A stretch of DNA of 64,000 nucleotides from Hericium rajendrae. Taxonomy: Eukaryota > Basidiomycota > Agaricomycetes > Russulales > Hericiaceae. Location: positions 1,550,001-1,614,000 of the forward strand of contig CM065885.1 of the NCBI GenBank assembly GCA_033439255.1. Reading direction: 5' to 3'. The number at the start of each line of letters is the position of its first letter. Position 1 is the first letter of the stretch. This document shows, in pieces, positions 1 through 11,380 of this stretch. The notes under the pieces are model-generated. The model saw only the letters and a program-made list of their open reading frames with translations. It did no database searches and was not told the DNA's origin. The translations under genes and the position numbers were made by a program.

Positions 1-2
1 TG

Positions 3-489
3 TGTAACGGATGGTTTATAAGTTACTACTATAGTCTTCTACTTTCTTACTCTTTTCTACCTGGCTTACTTTTCGAGTTTTGCAGAGTTTCCTTATTAGG
101 ATAGCTGAGTTTGAATCATGTACTTAGAGCGGATTTCCTTATTGGGAATAAGCATCTATCTTGCCAACTCACCACCATCTGTCTGCTTTTGTCTCAGTCT
201 CTGCTTGTTCTCCTCATATCTGAAAGGTTCTCTTGGGATCCAACCCTCAAAGGAAGGTGTGTGGCCCCCAATACCCTCATCAGGAGGTCTATATCTGCTG
301 CTGGCCCTCAGAGGAGGTGCCAGCTCATCACTCATCTGCTTGGCTGCAGGACTGAGGCATCCTCGGTTCTGTTAGCTCTAGCTCGTGGACTCTCTCTAGG
401 AGGTCTACGACACCTTTATACCCTCCTCACTCGCTCGCCCACCTTGGACTTCCCGGACAGTAGCGGCTCGACCTCTATCGTCCGTTACA
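3..489 (+). repeat. 5' LTR of the LARD-like element
   Basis: 487 bp, starting TGTAACGGA and ending TCCGTTACA, a perfect 9-bp terminal inversion. It is repeated at 4663-5149 with a constant offset of 4660. Short ORFs inside it are present in both LTRs and show no known domain. Confidence 0.93.
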
Positions 490-493
490 AAGG

Positions 494-506
494 TGGACAT
501 ATCCGG
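494..506 (+). other. Candidate primer-binding site of the LARD-like element
   Basis: TGGACATATCCGG begins 4 nt after the LTR end. TGG matches the CCA end of a tRNA. I could not assign the tRNA species. Confidence 0.45.
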
Positions 507-544
507 AAGTCCACTTGTCTCTGGCTGGCTGGTGAGGACTTCAC

Positions 545-1330
545 ATGTCTCATTCAGTTCCCCTCTCCCTGGACGTGGCATCCATGTCCAGGTTCCTTAT
601 CTCAAGCGACGATGTCAAGTCGTCTTATCGCCATTCGCTGGAGAGCCGCGTTCTTGCTCTCCGGTCTCATTCCCTTGTCGACAGTGATCTTGTCGACAAT
701 GGGCTTGGTATCCGAGCCCATCAGTTTCGGATCAGGGAGCCCTTGCTCCACTTTGCCTTAGAGGTCATCGAGCGACTTCAATCGTTGCTCGATCAAGTTG
801 GGTTTTGCCTGCCATACCCCCCGAGTTCTGTCTTTATGGTCGACAGGGATCTCGTTCTCTGTTCCTGTCTCCATGGGTCACCATCTCCCTGGGACGTTCG
901 TTGGGCCTGGCGCACTTTGCAGGCACGAGTCGCTGAAGGTGTCGATATCCTATTCCAGTATGCAGGTGCTCTTCCTCCTGCCATCAAGACTCCTCCTCCT
1001 CCTCGAGTTGAGGACCTCAGGGACGTGGAATCCATGTCCCTGGCAGTCCCAGGAGCTCTCTACCTTCGCACAGAACATGTCCCATGTGTTCTCCGGCCAC
1101 TGTCTGTCGACGCAAGACTCGCTCGGCCATTCCAGGCCTCCTCCTCCTCTGGGCAGCTCCCTGCCTCCAGCTCCTCCTTCGGCCCAATTCTGGCTGCTTG
1201 GAGGGCTCTATATGCATCTCTAGTCCTCATAGAGATGCTTTGCTTCATCGCCCTATCAACAGGGCCTCGCCTCGAGAACTCCCATGCCGAGGAGAGGGTC
1301 AGGGAGCCTGGTAGTTCACCCCCTCTCTAA
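545..1330 (+). CDS. Open frame of 261 codons inside the LARD, function unknown
   Basis: This is the longest open frame in the LARD interior. The predicted protein is rich in Leu, Ser, Arg and Pro, has no signal peptide or zinc knuckle, and matches no family I recognise. It overlaps several long frames in other phases (798-1223 plus, 793-1035 minus), as expected of compositionally biased DNA lacking stops rather than of selection on one frame. It also spans the internal repeat phrase at 573 and 1019. It could be a remnant of an ancestral gag or of a captured gene, but I regard it as probably not a functional gene. Confidence 0.2.
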   Translation: MSHSVPLSLDVASMSRFLISSDDVKSSYRHSLESRVLALRSHSLVDSDLVDNGLGIRAHQFRIREPLLHFALEVIERLQSLLDQVGFCLPYPPSSVFMVDRDLVLCSCLHGSPSPWDVRWAWRTLQARVAEGVDILFQYAGALPPAIKTPPPPRVEDLRDVESMSLAVPGALYLRTEHVPCVLRPLSVDARLARPFQASSSSGQLPASSSSFGPILAAWRALYASLVLIEMLCFIALSTGPRLENSHAEERVREPGSSPPL

Positions 1331-4300
1331 CTCTCTCATTTCTGGACGGATTCCCTCGGTTTCTTTTGTATCCTATTCGCTTTTCAAACACTTTCCACCT
1401 CGCTTCAAGTCCAGGAGGCTGGGGGGGCTGTAGATCGCTGAGATCAGGCTCTGTCAGGCGATGTAGGGAGGTTTTGGATGCAAATCGTGCTTTGTACGTT
1501 GCCCCTGCTCCTTAAACCACTCCACCATCATCTTCGCCTTTTCAAACGCTTTCGAACGAGCCCAAGAACGTCTCAAGCGCTCCAGCAGTTGTCAAGATAT
1601 CTTCATGCTCTCCTCATCCTCCCTCTGAAGCGAAATTTCACTGTATTTCCTTCAAATTTTCTTCTATTCCTTCAAAACTTGCTCCGTGGAATCCATGGAG
1701 CATTTGATACACCTTCGCATAACCGCTTTCACCCTGGGAGAAGACCCAACCTGTCAAATCTTCGCCCTAGTCCATCTCCTATGGCCGGACTATCCTGGGG
1801 CTCATGAAGTCAGTTCTGCACGGATCCTTATACGGACAGGACGCCTCGATTCGGACCATCCACACAAATCCAACGAGCCCTTGCACGAGCTGATTGGAGC
1901 CCTAGTTCCCATTTCATCGGTGATCTTGCTCTGCCTGGAGGAGAGATCATATTGCACTGCTGTATCTCTCCTTTCCCTCTATCGATTTGGAACTGGGTTT
2001 TTGCACGTCAATGTGTGCCTTTAGGACCGTTCCGCTCACCAGGACGCTTTTCAGAGTGTCCAGCCATCCCCTTGGAATCCGAGGGTATCAAGGACGCTTC
2101 CTGGTGCGCTAAGATGGCCATAGCGTGGCGCTCATGCTAGCTATGACCAAACGGACTTTTGGCCCGAGTCCGCATTGCAAATACGCTTCGAACGAGCCCT
2201 CATACGTCCAGATCCGACCACCGGTTCTCATTATGCTCGAGGGGCTACTCACCCTGCTGCCCCTCCTGAGTGCCAGCTGGTATCTCCCTTAATACTGGAC
2301 CGATTTCGAAGCGGTCTTTTGCACTCGACTCGCATTATTGACCCGGTACTGGAACACCAAAACGATTTGAGGGACGTCCAGCCGTTCCTCCGGAATTGTG
2401 TCCATAGTCCAGGGGATTCCCCAGGCAGCCCCAGCTCCATATCTCCATGACCAGGGGTGCCATCGACAAGCGGTTTCTTGTCATCTATTTCTCTATTTCA
2501 TCATATTCATTCGTCTTAAGACCAGGAGGCTGGGGGGGCTGCCAATGGCCGGACTTGGGCGACCCTGGGCGATGTAGTGGCACTTGGATGAAGCTCTGTG
2601 GTATCCACTGGAGCTTCATTCCTCCTGTTCTTCCTACATTCAGCCTACCCTTTGCAAACGCTTTTCAACAAGCCCAAGATCGTGCTGATTGGTCCAGCCG
2701 TTCTCAAGATCGAATCATCTCCTCTTCCTCCTCCCTCTGGGGCGAATTTTCCTTGTATCTTCTTCAATTCTCCTCCAATTCTTTCGAAACCTTTCTCGGT
2801 GGAATCCACTGAGAATTTGCTTTCGTATTCCTGCATTTTTTCTGCCCTGAGAGGCTCCCTTCTTCACCATCTCTCTGGCCCTGCCTGTTCTTCAGGCCAG
2901 ACTTATCTCTACACCCAAGGCCGAATATCTGGCGGATTGTCAAACGGTTTGAACGCCCAAGTTTGCGTTTTTAACGCGATTCCAACAAGCCCTCATACGA
3001 CCTGATACGACCAGCCCTTCCCATTTCACCTATGGGGCCACAGCCTCCGGGAAGGGCCCAGACTGCATATCCATATCTCTGCCATCCGTGGACCAATTCC
3101 TAAGCGGATTTTTGCACCTGGACCGCAATAATCGTCGTATTCTGGGGCACCCAAAACGTTTCTATGAACGCCATCCCATTCCGTTGGATTCCAATGGAAC
3201 TGATGGCGCTCTTGGGTGCCTTAGAAGGCTTGTAGCGCTCGATCCACATGTGCTATCGCTGCAAACTCTTCTGGCCCTTAACACGTTCAAAAAAGGGATT
3301 CAAACAAGCCCTCACCCATTGTCATCCACCCAGCCGTTCCCATTCGACCTTCGCCTGGCTTTTGCAGCTAGCCATCCTCCCTATCCTGCCACATCTCCTT
3401 CGTTTCTGGACCGATTTGGATGCGGATTTTTGCGCTCTGCTCGCATACTCGAACGCTTTTGAATCCCTATACAAGCTCTGGGGTATTCTATGGCTCGGGT
3501 AGTCATCCAGCAAGTCACTTGGCGATTTAGGCCTCTTTTGGCTCAGCCATATCTCGGCATCCAGACCACAAATCAACAAGCGGATTTTTGCATCTCCTCC
3601 GCATTGTTCACACCTCCAAAACGCGCCCTCACACGTCCTAATCCGACATGACCTTGCTCCGCAAATCCCTTCTCTCCATCCTTATCTCCTTCAACATCCT
3701 AGGGATGGCATCCATCCCTTTCTGCTTATCTGCAACCCTCGCTGCTCTTATGCTCTGTGATCCTCATTCAATCCTGTCTACTCTCAACTCAAATCTCCTG
3801 CACCAGTCTGGAGGGGCTCGCACGCCTCACTCATCGTCCGTCCTCGACCCCACCATCCACCCATATTTTGGACTTCCATCTAGTTTCTGATGCGGAGTCT
3901 GGGGGGGCTTGTGTGACTAGGGCCTGAGGCACAGTTTTCAGGATTTTGGGACCTTAGAGGTATGGAGGTTTCGCTCCCCCTGTCCATCTACTGGGAGTAC
4001 CTGCACAGAGCTAGCGATGGGGGCTATAGGGATGTATAGGAGGGAGGCTGGAGCCTTGCAGAGCACTGGATCCAGCATTCCTTTGGAGTCAGATCCTTAG
4101 GGCTGAGAGCAGCTGGGAGCTGCATAGGAGCTTGTGAGATCCTGCCTTCTTGCTGTGAGCAGACTGGAGGAGTGGCTGGATGCCTCAGGCCTCAGCCATC
4201 CTGAGACCAGCTTGGAGACCTAGGAGCTGAAGAGATCCTGTCTCTTTGCTGAGAGCAGTCTGGAGTCTGGGTGGCTGAGATAGCCTGTGGCCTTGGCTTA

Positions 4301-4644
4301 GCATCTTTCATCCTTCTCTTTTGGATGTGAAGTGCTGCAGCTGGAGGACTTGTAGCTTGGCTAGGGTTGGAGGCTGCTCTGTTAAGAGAGCTTGGTGCAG
4401 TTAAGTCTGGAGCTGCAGAGCTTCACATGCAGATTTTCTCTTCAAATTTCTTCTCTAATTTTTCACTCTAATTTTTCACTCTAATTTTTCACTTTTATCT
4501 TGTTTCTACTTTCTTCTCTAGATTTTTCTCTGATTTTTCTACTTTAACCCTTTTTCTTCTTTTCTAATTTTGTCTTGTTCCCTTTCTGCTTTGTTCATTC
4601 TCAGCTTTGCACTACTCACTTTGTGTTCAGGAGTCTCAAAGACC

Positions 4645-4659
4645 AAGAAAGTGGGGGGG
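4645..4659 (+). other. Polypurine tract of the LARD-like element
   Basis: The purine run AAGAAAGTGGGGGGG lies directly before CTC and the 3' LTR. This is the expected place for plus-strand priming and fixes the element on the plus strand. Confidence 0.75.
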
Positions 4660-4662
4660 CTC

Positions 4663-5149
4663 TGTAACGGATGGTTTATAAGTTACTACTATAGTCTTCT
4701 ACTTTCTTACTCTTTTCTACCTGGCTTACTTTTCGAGTTTTGCAGAGTTTCCTTATTAGGATAGCTGAGTTTGAATCATGTACTTAGAGCGGATTTCCTT
4801 ATTGGGAATAAGCATCTATCTTGCCAACTCACCACCATCTGTCTGCTTTTGTCTCAGTCTCTGCTTGTTCTCCTCATATCTGAAAGGTTCTCTTGGGATC
4901 CAACCCTCAAAGGAAGGTGTGTGGCCCCCAATACCCTCATCAGGAGGTCTATATCTGCTGCTGGCCCTCAGAGGAGGTGCCAGCTCATCACTCATCTGCT
5001 TGGCTGCAGGACTGAGGCATCCTCGGTTCTGTTAGCTCTAGCTCGTGGACTCTCTCTAGGAGGTCTACGACACCTTTATACCCTCCTCACTCGCTCGCCC
5101 ACCTTGGACTTCCCGGACAGTAGCGGCTCGACCTCTATCGTCCGTTACA
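4663..5149 (+). repeat. 3' LTR of the LARD-like element
   Basis: Copy of 3-489 with the same TGTAACGGA and TCCGTTACA ends. It abuts the Gypsy protease frame at 5150, so the last codons of that frame, read into this LTR, are junction artefact. Confidence 0.93.
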
Positions 5150-6058
5150 GTCTGGGTCGTCATCTGGAGGGGGTGGTGTGTCCCAGTCAGGGAGAACACC
5201 AGCTAGGCGAAGACCCTCTTCAACCCAGTCATCATCGACGTTAGGTCGTGGGTCATCATCCTCGGTAAACAGACGTGCAGGGACTTTGGACAGGTGGATG
5301 CGGCGAAGACGGACACCTTGGACTCGGCGAGCAGGGATCACGTATTTGGGAAGTGGGGCAGGAACAAATGGCGGGGGCAGTGGGAGCAATGGAGGGGGGC
5401 AAGGTGGGGGGAGCAGTACAGCAGCGGTACTGAGGACTGGTGGACGAGGGGCTGATTGGCGGCGTTCTGAGCGAGTGGACAGGTTTTTGACCGGGGGTTT
5501 ATTCAGGGTGCAAGAGGGAGGGCAGCGAGTCATGTCAACACGACGAGAGACCCAATCAATTTCAGGGTTGTGTTCCTGTAACCAATTGGTCCCAAGGATA
5601 ATGTCATAGTCGCCAATATCAACGAGATAGAACTCAGCTGTCTCCTCATGGAAGGACGTCGAGTCCTTGGCGTAAATGCAGATGTTCTGGTTGACTGAAT
5701 AGCGGACCCAGCCCATGATGTTTTCGGAGTTGTCCACATTGCGAACGGGAAAGGGTTTAGGGAGTTTCTTGAGGGGGAACTGGTGTTTCTTGGCAAACTC
5801 GGGGTGCATAATGATGCCTTCTGCACCACTATCGAGAAGTGCCTCAGCATCGATTTGTTTCTTGATCGGAGCAGTGATAATCTTGGCCTGGAGCGTAATG
5901 GACGGTGTCTGACGGTTGGGTGTGATAGCGGACATGCGCAAAGACGATGGATACGATTGCTCACAGGGGTCAGATAGTACAGAGAAGCGATTCGACAGAT
6001 CAAAGAAATGTTTCTTGCCACCCACGGACGACGTGACCGGGGGGCGCTTTAAAAACCC
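5150..6058 (-). pseudogene. pro: Gypsy aspartic protease, 3'-truncated by the LARD
   Basis: The frame is -1 relative to gag and carries a retropepsin: the active-site motif LLDSGAEG about 60-70 residues from Met 6025, then YDIILGTNWLQEHNP, the usual closing strand of Gypsy proteases. A proline-rich linker (LPPPCPPPLLPLPPP) follows. The enzyme would cleave the Gag-Pol precursor inside the particle. RT is missing because the frame runs into the LARD LTR at 5149 and stops at 5135. It is translated only through frameshifting if the site at 6052-6058 works. Confidence 0.85.
6052..6058 (-). other. Probable -1 ribosomal frameshift site between gag and protease
   Basis: The minus strand reads G GGT TTT TAA in the gag frame, a fit to the X XXY YYZ slippery pattern, with the gag stop immediately after. 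A -1 slip moves ribosomes into the protease frame, which is open upstream of its first Met. A GC-rich stretch follows that could form a stimulatory structure. Function is inferred from the pattern. Confidence 0.6.
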
Positions 6059-8035
6059 TCAACCATATCCTTTAATGCAGCCTTTGCCTCTTCCCTTTCT
6101 TCCTCGCTCAAGTCCTTCAACTGCGACGATAAGTCGGCGATGGACCTGTTGATGGCGGGGACAGCGAGGGCGGCGGCTGCATCTTCTGGAGCTACTCCCG
6201 GGGCAGAGCCGGTTTCTAGTGCTCGGACACGAGGGGTTGGGGCACGGGGGTTGGAGTCGGCATTGAGGGGGCAGTCGCGGAAGCCATGGCCCTTCTGGCG
6301 GCAGCGGAAGCAACCGCCCTCACGCCTGAGGCGCTCACGGTCAGGCTCCGAGAGTTTGGGCAGTGGGGCACCTGTAGCAGCGACTGTGCGGGATCGGCCA
6401 GTAGATGTGGACTGAGGGGAGCGAGTGCTCACCGGGGTGCGCCCAGTTGTAGGGCGGGGACTCTGGAACCGGGTGCGCATGAGGTAGGCAGCATTCCTGT
6501 CACGGGCCCTCGCCTTCCACTCAGCCAGGGTGGTGGGCGTGGGGTAGCTGCGCTGGCAATCATCGCGCAGGGCGCTGTTGAGGCCATGCAGGAACCAGTC
6601 GATCAGGGCCACGTCATTGTAGCCGGTGCGAGGGGCAAAGGACTCAAACTCGGTGATGTAGTCGACTACCGGGCGCGTACCCATCTGGAGGGTCTGGATA
6701 GCATGGGAGGCATCCTTGGAGTCATCAAGGGGAGAGAAGTCCAAGTTGAAGCGAGTTCGAAGGGTGGTGAGGTTGGCGTAACGGGGAACATGAGCTGGAG
6801 ATGTGTTTGCAGCCACGAGATCGTCATCCTCAAGGATCTCCTCGACGCGCTGGGTGGCCCACTGGCCGGCGATAGGGCCCTGGCAGAGGTCGAGGAAGAG
6901 GGAGATCTGGACGGTATCATCTTTATACCGGGTAGAGTTGGCGCGAAGGAATAAGCGAATACGCAGCTGGAATTCCTTGGACTTGGAACGATCTCCCTCA
7001 AAGGGAGCAGGTTTGACACCGATCTCAGGGTTGGACATGTCGATGGATGGCTGAACAGGGGGGGCTGTGGTAATGATTGGTTTGACATTGACGGTGGATG
7101 TCGATGCAACAGCGGCAACGGGTGGAGCAGGTGAGGGGACTGGTACTGGGGTAGGCGTCGAAACAGGTGGTGGTGGTGCCCGAAGGGTATCGAGGCGGGT
7201 AGCTTGTTGCTGAGTGAGATTCTCTATAACTGCTTGAGAGAGTGCGAGTTCTGCAGTGGTTAAGAAGAGGGTACTGGCCTGCCAAAACCACAGGTCACTT
7301 TCTTCTACGAGGCTGGGTCTCCAACTGACTACAAGCCGATTGGTGTCGGAGCGGTATGCGTAGTAGTTGTTGGTTACCGGGTTGAAGGTAATACCTGGGG
7401 GAACAACAAGTGGGGTGGTGCGAGCAGGGGGAGAATCTGCACTAGGAAGGGCGACGGTGGGAAGCGGCGGGGTAGCGGGGTGTTGGCGACGGTGTTCTGT
7501 AGCTGCGATGTTGAAGTCGTTAAGCTCGAGGTCTGCCTGGTCGTCACGATCGGCGAAGTACCACTGTGCGGGACCATCGTCGTCCTCGTCTGGAGTGACG
7601 AAGTCTATTCAAACGATGCCAGAAAGGGTGTAGATGAAGTATTCGTCGAGCGAGGCGAAGACGCCAAGTGGGTATGGTTCTGTGGTCTGGAAACGGGGGT
7701 CGGTGGGATCAATGGTGAGGTCTAGAGGAAGTCAGCCGCGACTGGGCGACGACCAAGAGCACGAGGGTACAGGGGGTCCGAGTACGGGGTTCTGAGGAAT
7801 CGGTGGCCGAGGCGTTCTCTGGCCCACACAGGCTCAGGCGAGGGTTCGGGGGTGAAGAGACCTAGTGTGCAAAAGGGGAACGAGGTCGATGGTAGGATAC
7901 TTGCAGGGGATCCTCGGTTGGGTTGGCGACAGTGGTAAGCGATGTCCGAGGCACCGAACGTGAATTCTTGCAAGTCGACGTCAAAGGAAACTCGAATTCG
8001 AACGTATAAGGCAATGGAGATAGCACCTGCACGTG

Positions 8036-8327
8036 CATCAGCAAACCTTTCCATTTACTTGTTGATCTGGTTTGCCTTTTTTTGATCTGGTTGATCTGGT
8101 TTTCATCTGGTTGATCTGGTTTTCATCTGGAAATTTTTTAAATATGCAATTTGAGGTTTCTAATATCTGTTATTATAATATTGCATCTTTTTTATCTATG
8201 ATGTACATATTCAAAATCACTCAAACTGCTTTTAAAAAATTTCAGAAAAAAACCAGATCAAAACCAGATCAACCAGATCAAAAAAAGACAAACCAGATCA
8301 ACAAGTAAATGGAAAGGTTTGCTGATG
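8036..8327. mobile_element. CATCAG-type fold-back element in Gypsy gag (292 bp)
   Basis: It starts CATCAGCAAACC and ends GGTTTGCTGATG. The arms are inverted over about 65 bp and contain repeats of GATCTGGTT, around an AT-rich core of about 130 bp. TG flanks both ends (8034-8035, 8328-8329), a 2-bp TSD. Removing the element and one TG restores the gag frame. Confidence 0.85.
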
Positions 8328-8568
8328 TGGTTTCCACAACCTCAATTGAAACCAAACTCCTTCGGCTTCCCAACGCTTCACAGCACAATAGCGGAGGAGG
8401 GGGATGAGTGCACTGCCCTCGATAGTGTTGGCGATGGGAAAGGGGAGATGAGGTTGATGGAATGGATGTCGAGATTCGGTGAAGATGTCGGCGGTGAAGG
8501 GTTCAAAGAAGAAAGGTATGATGGGCGATAGTAGGGAGGTGAGGTGGGTGTATGAGAGATTGTCCAGG

Positions 8569-8991
8569 TGTCAAGACTCGGTCGTAGACAGCAGAGAACC
8601 ACCCAAGTCACCAGCGATGATGGGAGCGAGAGAGCAGAGAGCGACTAGCAGCGCAGTGACCTGTATTGGAGGTACAGTACGGTACCGACGAAATGGACAA
8701 TCTAGGGAAATAGGCGAGCGACAGGGAGCCTATAAGTACTGGGACGACAATGGGAAAAGAACAATGGACACCATAATGGGTCGAACAATAGAGTGAGAAC
8801 AATGGTGGCCAAAAGGAGAACAATGGGAGGGAGAACAATAGGATGTCCCAAAGGGGAACAAGGGCATGGGTGAAGGATAGCCCCAGGTCATGTGAGGAAG
8901 TGAACATGTGATGGGGCTGCTGGAGCACATGACCGACGCGATGCCTTGATGGCAGAGAAGAAGGCGGAGAGAAATGGAGCGATCCGTGACA
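8569..8991 (-). repeat. 5' LTR of the Gypsy element (putative)
   Basis: Read on the minus strand it begins TGTCACGG and ends CTTGACA. A TATA-like CTTATAGG at about 8728-8735 is followed by a CT-rich run, as expected of a U3-R promoter. Two bases further on comes TGGACAATC, a primer-site candidate. No second LTR is in the window, so the ends are inferred from the TGT..ACA termini and from the Plavaka frame stopping at 8992. Confidence 0.55.
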
Positions 8992-11215
8992 TGTATCACT
9001 GAACACACATATTCTCCATCATCATCTACTTCTTTTTCTACCATTCACATCTCTGTATCTTCATCAGGTTCATCACCAACAGTTACAAACTATTGGATCA
9101 ATGTACATGAATAAGTGACTTCTTCATCATCAAATGAAAAAAATAGCAAGATTTGGCCAACATAGAGTCCTCTCATTTCAGGTAAAGTAGGATCATTTTT
9201 GATAAAAACACAGTCTTGGCAAGAAAAGCCTTTTCCATACCAGTCTCATGCTGATCGAATGCGATGACGATGAATGCTCTTCACATCTGATGGATCACTA
9301 GGTGCATAATATGTAGCCATTGCAGAGTGATAGATATTCAATTTTTCTGGAGCTAATGGACATTTTGAGATATCAACATTTAATGATGTATAATCAGAAG
9401 TCACATTTTTTTGATCAAACAAAAATTTGACGAATATAATTAGGTAGATTTGGCCTGCCAATAAATGTAGCAATTTGGTCAAGTGTTCGAGGATATTTTC
9501 ATGCACGTGTTTTTGCAAGTTTGACACCAATTTCAATCTCTTGACCAAAGTTGTCACTCAGTAAAACTTCATTAATTTCTATTAAAAAATGTGCTTGTTT
9601 TGAAGTCTCCAAATTCTCAGTTTGAACTGAACTTAAAGGTCTATCTAACATGCTACATTTTATAAAATTTTGTGTACAAGCATTAAGTTTATCAAGTCTC
9701 TGATTTGTAAGTAACATTTGTCCCAAAGCATTATAGCCACTAGATCTTCTCCAAGGCTCTTTAACAGCCTTTATATGTTTGGATTCTGTAATAGAGATGC
9801 AAAGTCCATTTGGAACTGCAAATTCCTCAATCAAGTGATGATCATGTTGTAAAGAATGTTGCCTTGGAAGTGATATTTCAAGTTCCAAGCGTACATCTAC
9901 TACTTCAAAGATTTTACGTTCTCTATGAAATGTTTCAAGAGCAATATCCATGGCATCTAAAGTATCCTCATCTATCATTGATCTTCAAGCAAGATAACAA
10001 AAATCTAAAAATGCACAAATTGTTCAAACCATTTGTGAAGGCACATGACCCTCAATTGCTGGCAAGAATACTTTCATCAGAGCTTTGAAATCATCTCCTG
10101 TCCATTGTTTAAAGTTATGACCATTAGAAAATCGACATAGTCCTGAAAATGAAGGTACAGCAGCAATTCTCCAATCAATATCTGCCATAATTATAGCTGC
10201 CTGAGTTGGTCCATGAAGAAGTTCAAGATATTCAAGAATCCAAGTCACCAAGTGATCTTTAAATGTTCCCTTAATAAGCTGATGAAGCAAGTCCAGAGAA
10301 ATAAGTTCATGAATATCTGCACGAGGAAAAGAATGTGTAAATGGCTAAAAAGAAAGATTTAAATTAGACTCAAATAAACATTCAAAACAATGTTAATTAC
10401 ATACCATAAAGTCTGCCACAATACTGTATTCTTCTCACAATTCTTTGTTGGTTAGCTTAGCTTCTATTAATACACAGGTATATTCATGTGATCGTGGAAA
10501 ACTATCACCAGTATCCAAATCCTTAGGTGAACATGTACAGTGTGGACATCAGTTTTGAACAATTTCACACATTAGACACTGTTCAGCATCAGGAAGGTTG
10601 ACAACTTTCTGATTGATCTGACAATTTCTAACCCTACTGACAGCTCCTGATTGACCTGATCCACCTGAAAGCAATCTTAACAAGCAAATATCTGATCAGA
10701 CTTTTACATTCAAGAAAAGACATTTATTGTCAGATATATAAGTTTTTAATCTCTAACTAATAGGTATATCAAAATCTTTGATATCTGAAATTTTCTAAAT
10801 CTGAGAGTGTCTGATCTGAGATTTTTTTCAAATCTGGAGGTCAAATATCTGAAAATTATCTGCAACTGTCTGAGAGCATCTGATGGTGTCTGACACTATC
10901 TGATCCATCTGACTGATATTTGACCTCCAGATTTGAAATCAGACACTCTCAGATTTTCAAAAATTTTAGATATCAAAGATTTTGATATATCTATTAGTTA
11001 GAGATTAAAAACTTATATATCTGACAATAAATGTCTTTTCTTGAATGTAAAAGTCTGATCAGATATTTGCTTCTCAAGATTGCTTTCAGGTGGATCAGGT
11101 CAATCAGAAGCTGTCAGTAGGGTTAAAAATTGTCAGGTCAATCAGAAAGTTGTCAACCTTCCTGATGAGGATATCAGACATTGCAGCACCTACCAATGCT
11201 ATCACTGTTTTCTGG
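8992..11215 (-). pseudogene. Plavaka-type transposase 1, C-terminal part, decayed
   Basis: Plavaka transposases are DDE-type enzymes of fungal DNA transposons. Reading from 11215 down: YPEQCLMCE and CPHC (zinc-binding), intron 10404-10345 (GTATGT..TTTAG), LHQLIKGTFKDHLVTW, FKQWTGDDFKALMKVFLPA (10140-10030), IDEDTLDA, PRQHSLQHDHHLIEEF, then SITESKHIKAVKEPWRRSS (about 9790-9735), and a tail to SVIHV at about 8992. All are family-typical. The frame contains several TGA stops (10024-10026, 9985-9987 and others), so it is inactive. It is cut by a fold-back element (10587-11167) and, at the C-terminus, by the Gypsy LTR. It belongs to a different lineage from the transposase at 40958-58808. Confidence 0.88.
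10587..11167. mobile_element. CATCAG fold-back element, copy A (581 bp)
   Basis: Ends CATCAGGAAGGTTGACAAC and its inverse, with TSD AG/AG (10585-10586, 11168-11169). Long inverted arms are packed with TCTGA/TCAGA words around an AT-rich centre. It lies in the Plavaka 1 frame, whose YPEQC motif spans the site. No ORF of its own. Confidence 0.9.
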
Positions 11216-11380
11216 TACTTGGAGTCAGATAAGAGCTGCTGAATGTTGGACAGTGGTTGTTCTCATCATATCACATATACCTGTTCAGACTTCAATCATT
11301 ATGAACCTATGCAAAGTCTTGGCTATATCTCAGTTAGCAACAGCACTACTAGGAAGATGCCTTACTTTGGTACTGGCACA

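Larger units (their letters stand above)
490..4662 (+). other. Noncoding interior of the LARD-like element
   Basis: This 4.2-kb interior is pyrimidine-rich on the plus strand and built from diverged internal repeats. Phrases such as CAAACGCTTT followed by CAAGCCCAAGA, and GGACGTGG..ATCCATGTCC (573 and 1019), recur with drift. A G-tract phrase GGCTGGGGGGGCTG or a close variant occurs near 1418, 2528 and 3897 and resembles the true polypurine tract at 4645-4659. From 3900 to 4660 the sequence changes to G/T-rich and then T-rich. No gag, protease, RT or integrase motif was found in any frame. Confidence 0.7.
3..5149 (+). mobile_element. Non-autonomous LTR element (LARD-like), complete
   Basis: Two 487-bp LTRs (3-489 and 4663-5149) look identical over every stretch compared and flank a 4.17-kb interior without recognisable retroelement domains. 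A TGG-starting primer-site candidate at 494 and a polypurine tract at 4645-4659 both give plus orientation. Near-identical LTRs imply a recent insertion. On the right the host resumes with GTCTG; on the left only TG is inside the window, which fits the end of a 5-bp TSD GTCTG but cannot be proven. The right flank is the protease reading frame of a minus-strand Gypsy, so this element interrupted it. A long LTR-bounded element without gag-pol is a large retrotransposon derivative that needs proteins supplied in trans; that dependence is inferred. Confidence 0.85.
6049..8568 (-). pseudogene. gag: Gypsy gag, disrupted
   Basis: Gag packages element RNA in cytoplasmic particles. The intact 3' section (7038-6049, 329 codons) has a retrotransposon gag core and a CCHC knuckle CFRCRQKGHGFRDC about residues 243-256 from the internal Met at 7038. 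The same frame runs upstream to about 7731 through WFWQAS and NNYYAYRSDTN, broken by a TGA near 7609. Before that, the frame ending VAADFL joins DLTIDPTDP only after a 1-bp loss near 7721. Further upstream the frame is cut by the fold-back element at 8036-8327: LRLWKP before it and RAGAIS after it rejoin in phase once the element and one TG are removed. Met 7038 is therefore not the true start. No clear start codon is left near the LTR. Confidence 0.75.
5150..8991 (-). mobile_element. Gypsy (Ty3-type) retrotransposon, 5' half, interrupted
   Basis: On the minus strand the order is 5' LTR (8991-8569), gag with a CCHC knuckle, a slippery site, then an aspartic protease that breaks off at the LARD insertion at 5150. 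RT, RNase H and integrase must lie beyond the left window edge if they survive. The LTR starts inside the coding frame of a Plavaka transposase, so the Gypsy inserted into that transposon. Gag is damaged by a fold-back insertion, a frameshift and an in-frame TGA, so this copy is dead. Confidence 0.8.

Noticed and set aside
5135-5150. Last codons of the Gypsy protease ORF as native sequence
   Set aside because: They are read from the LARD LTR; the native frame ends at the insertion junction at 5150.
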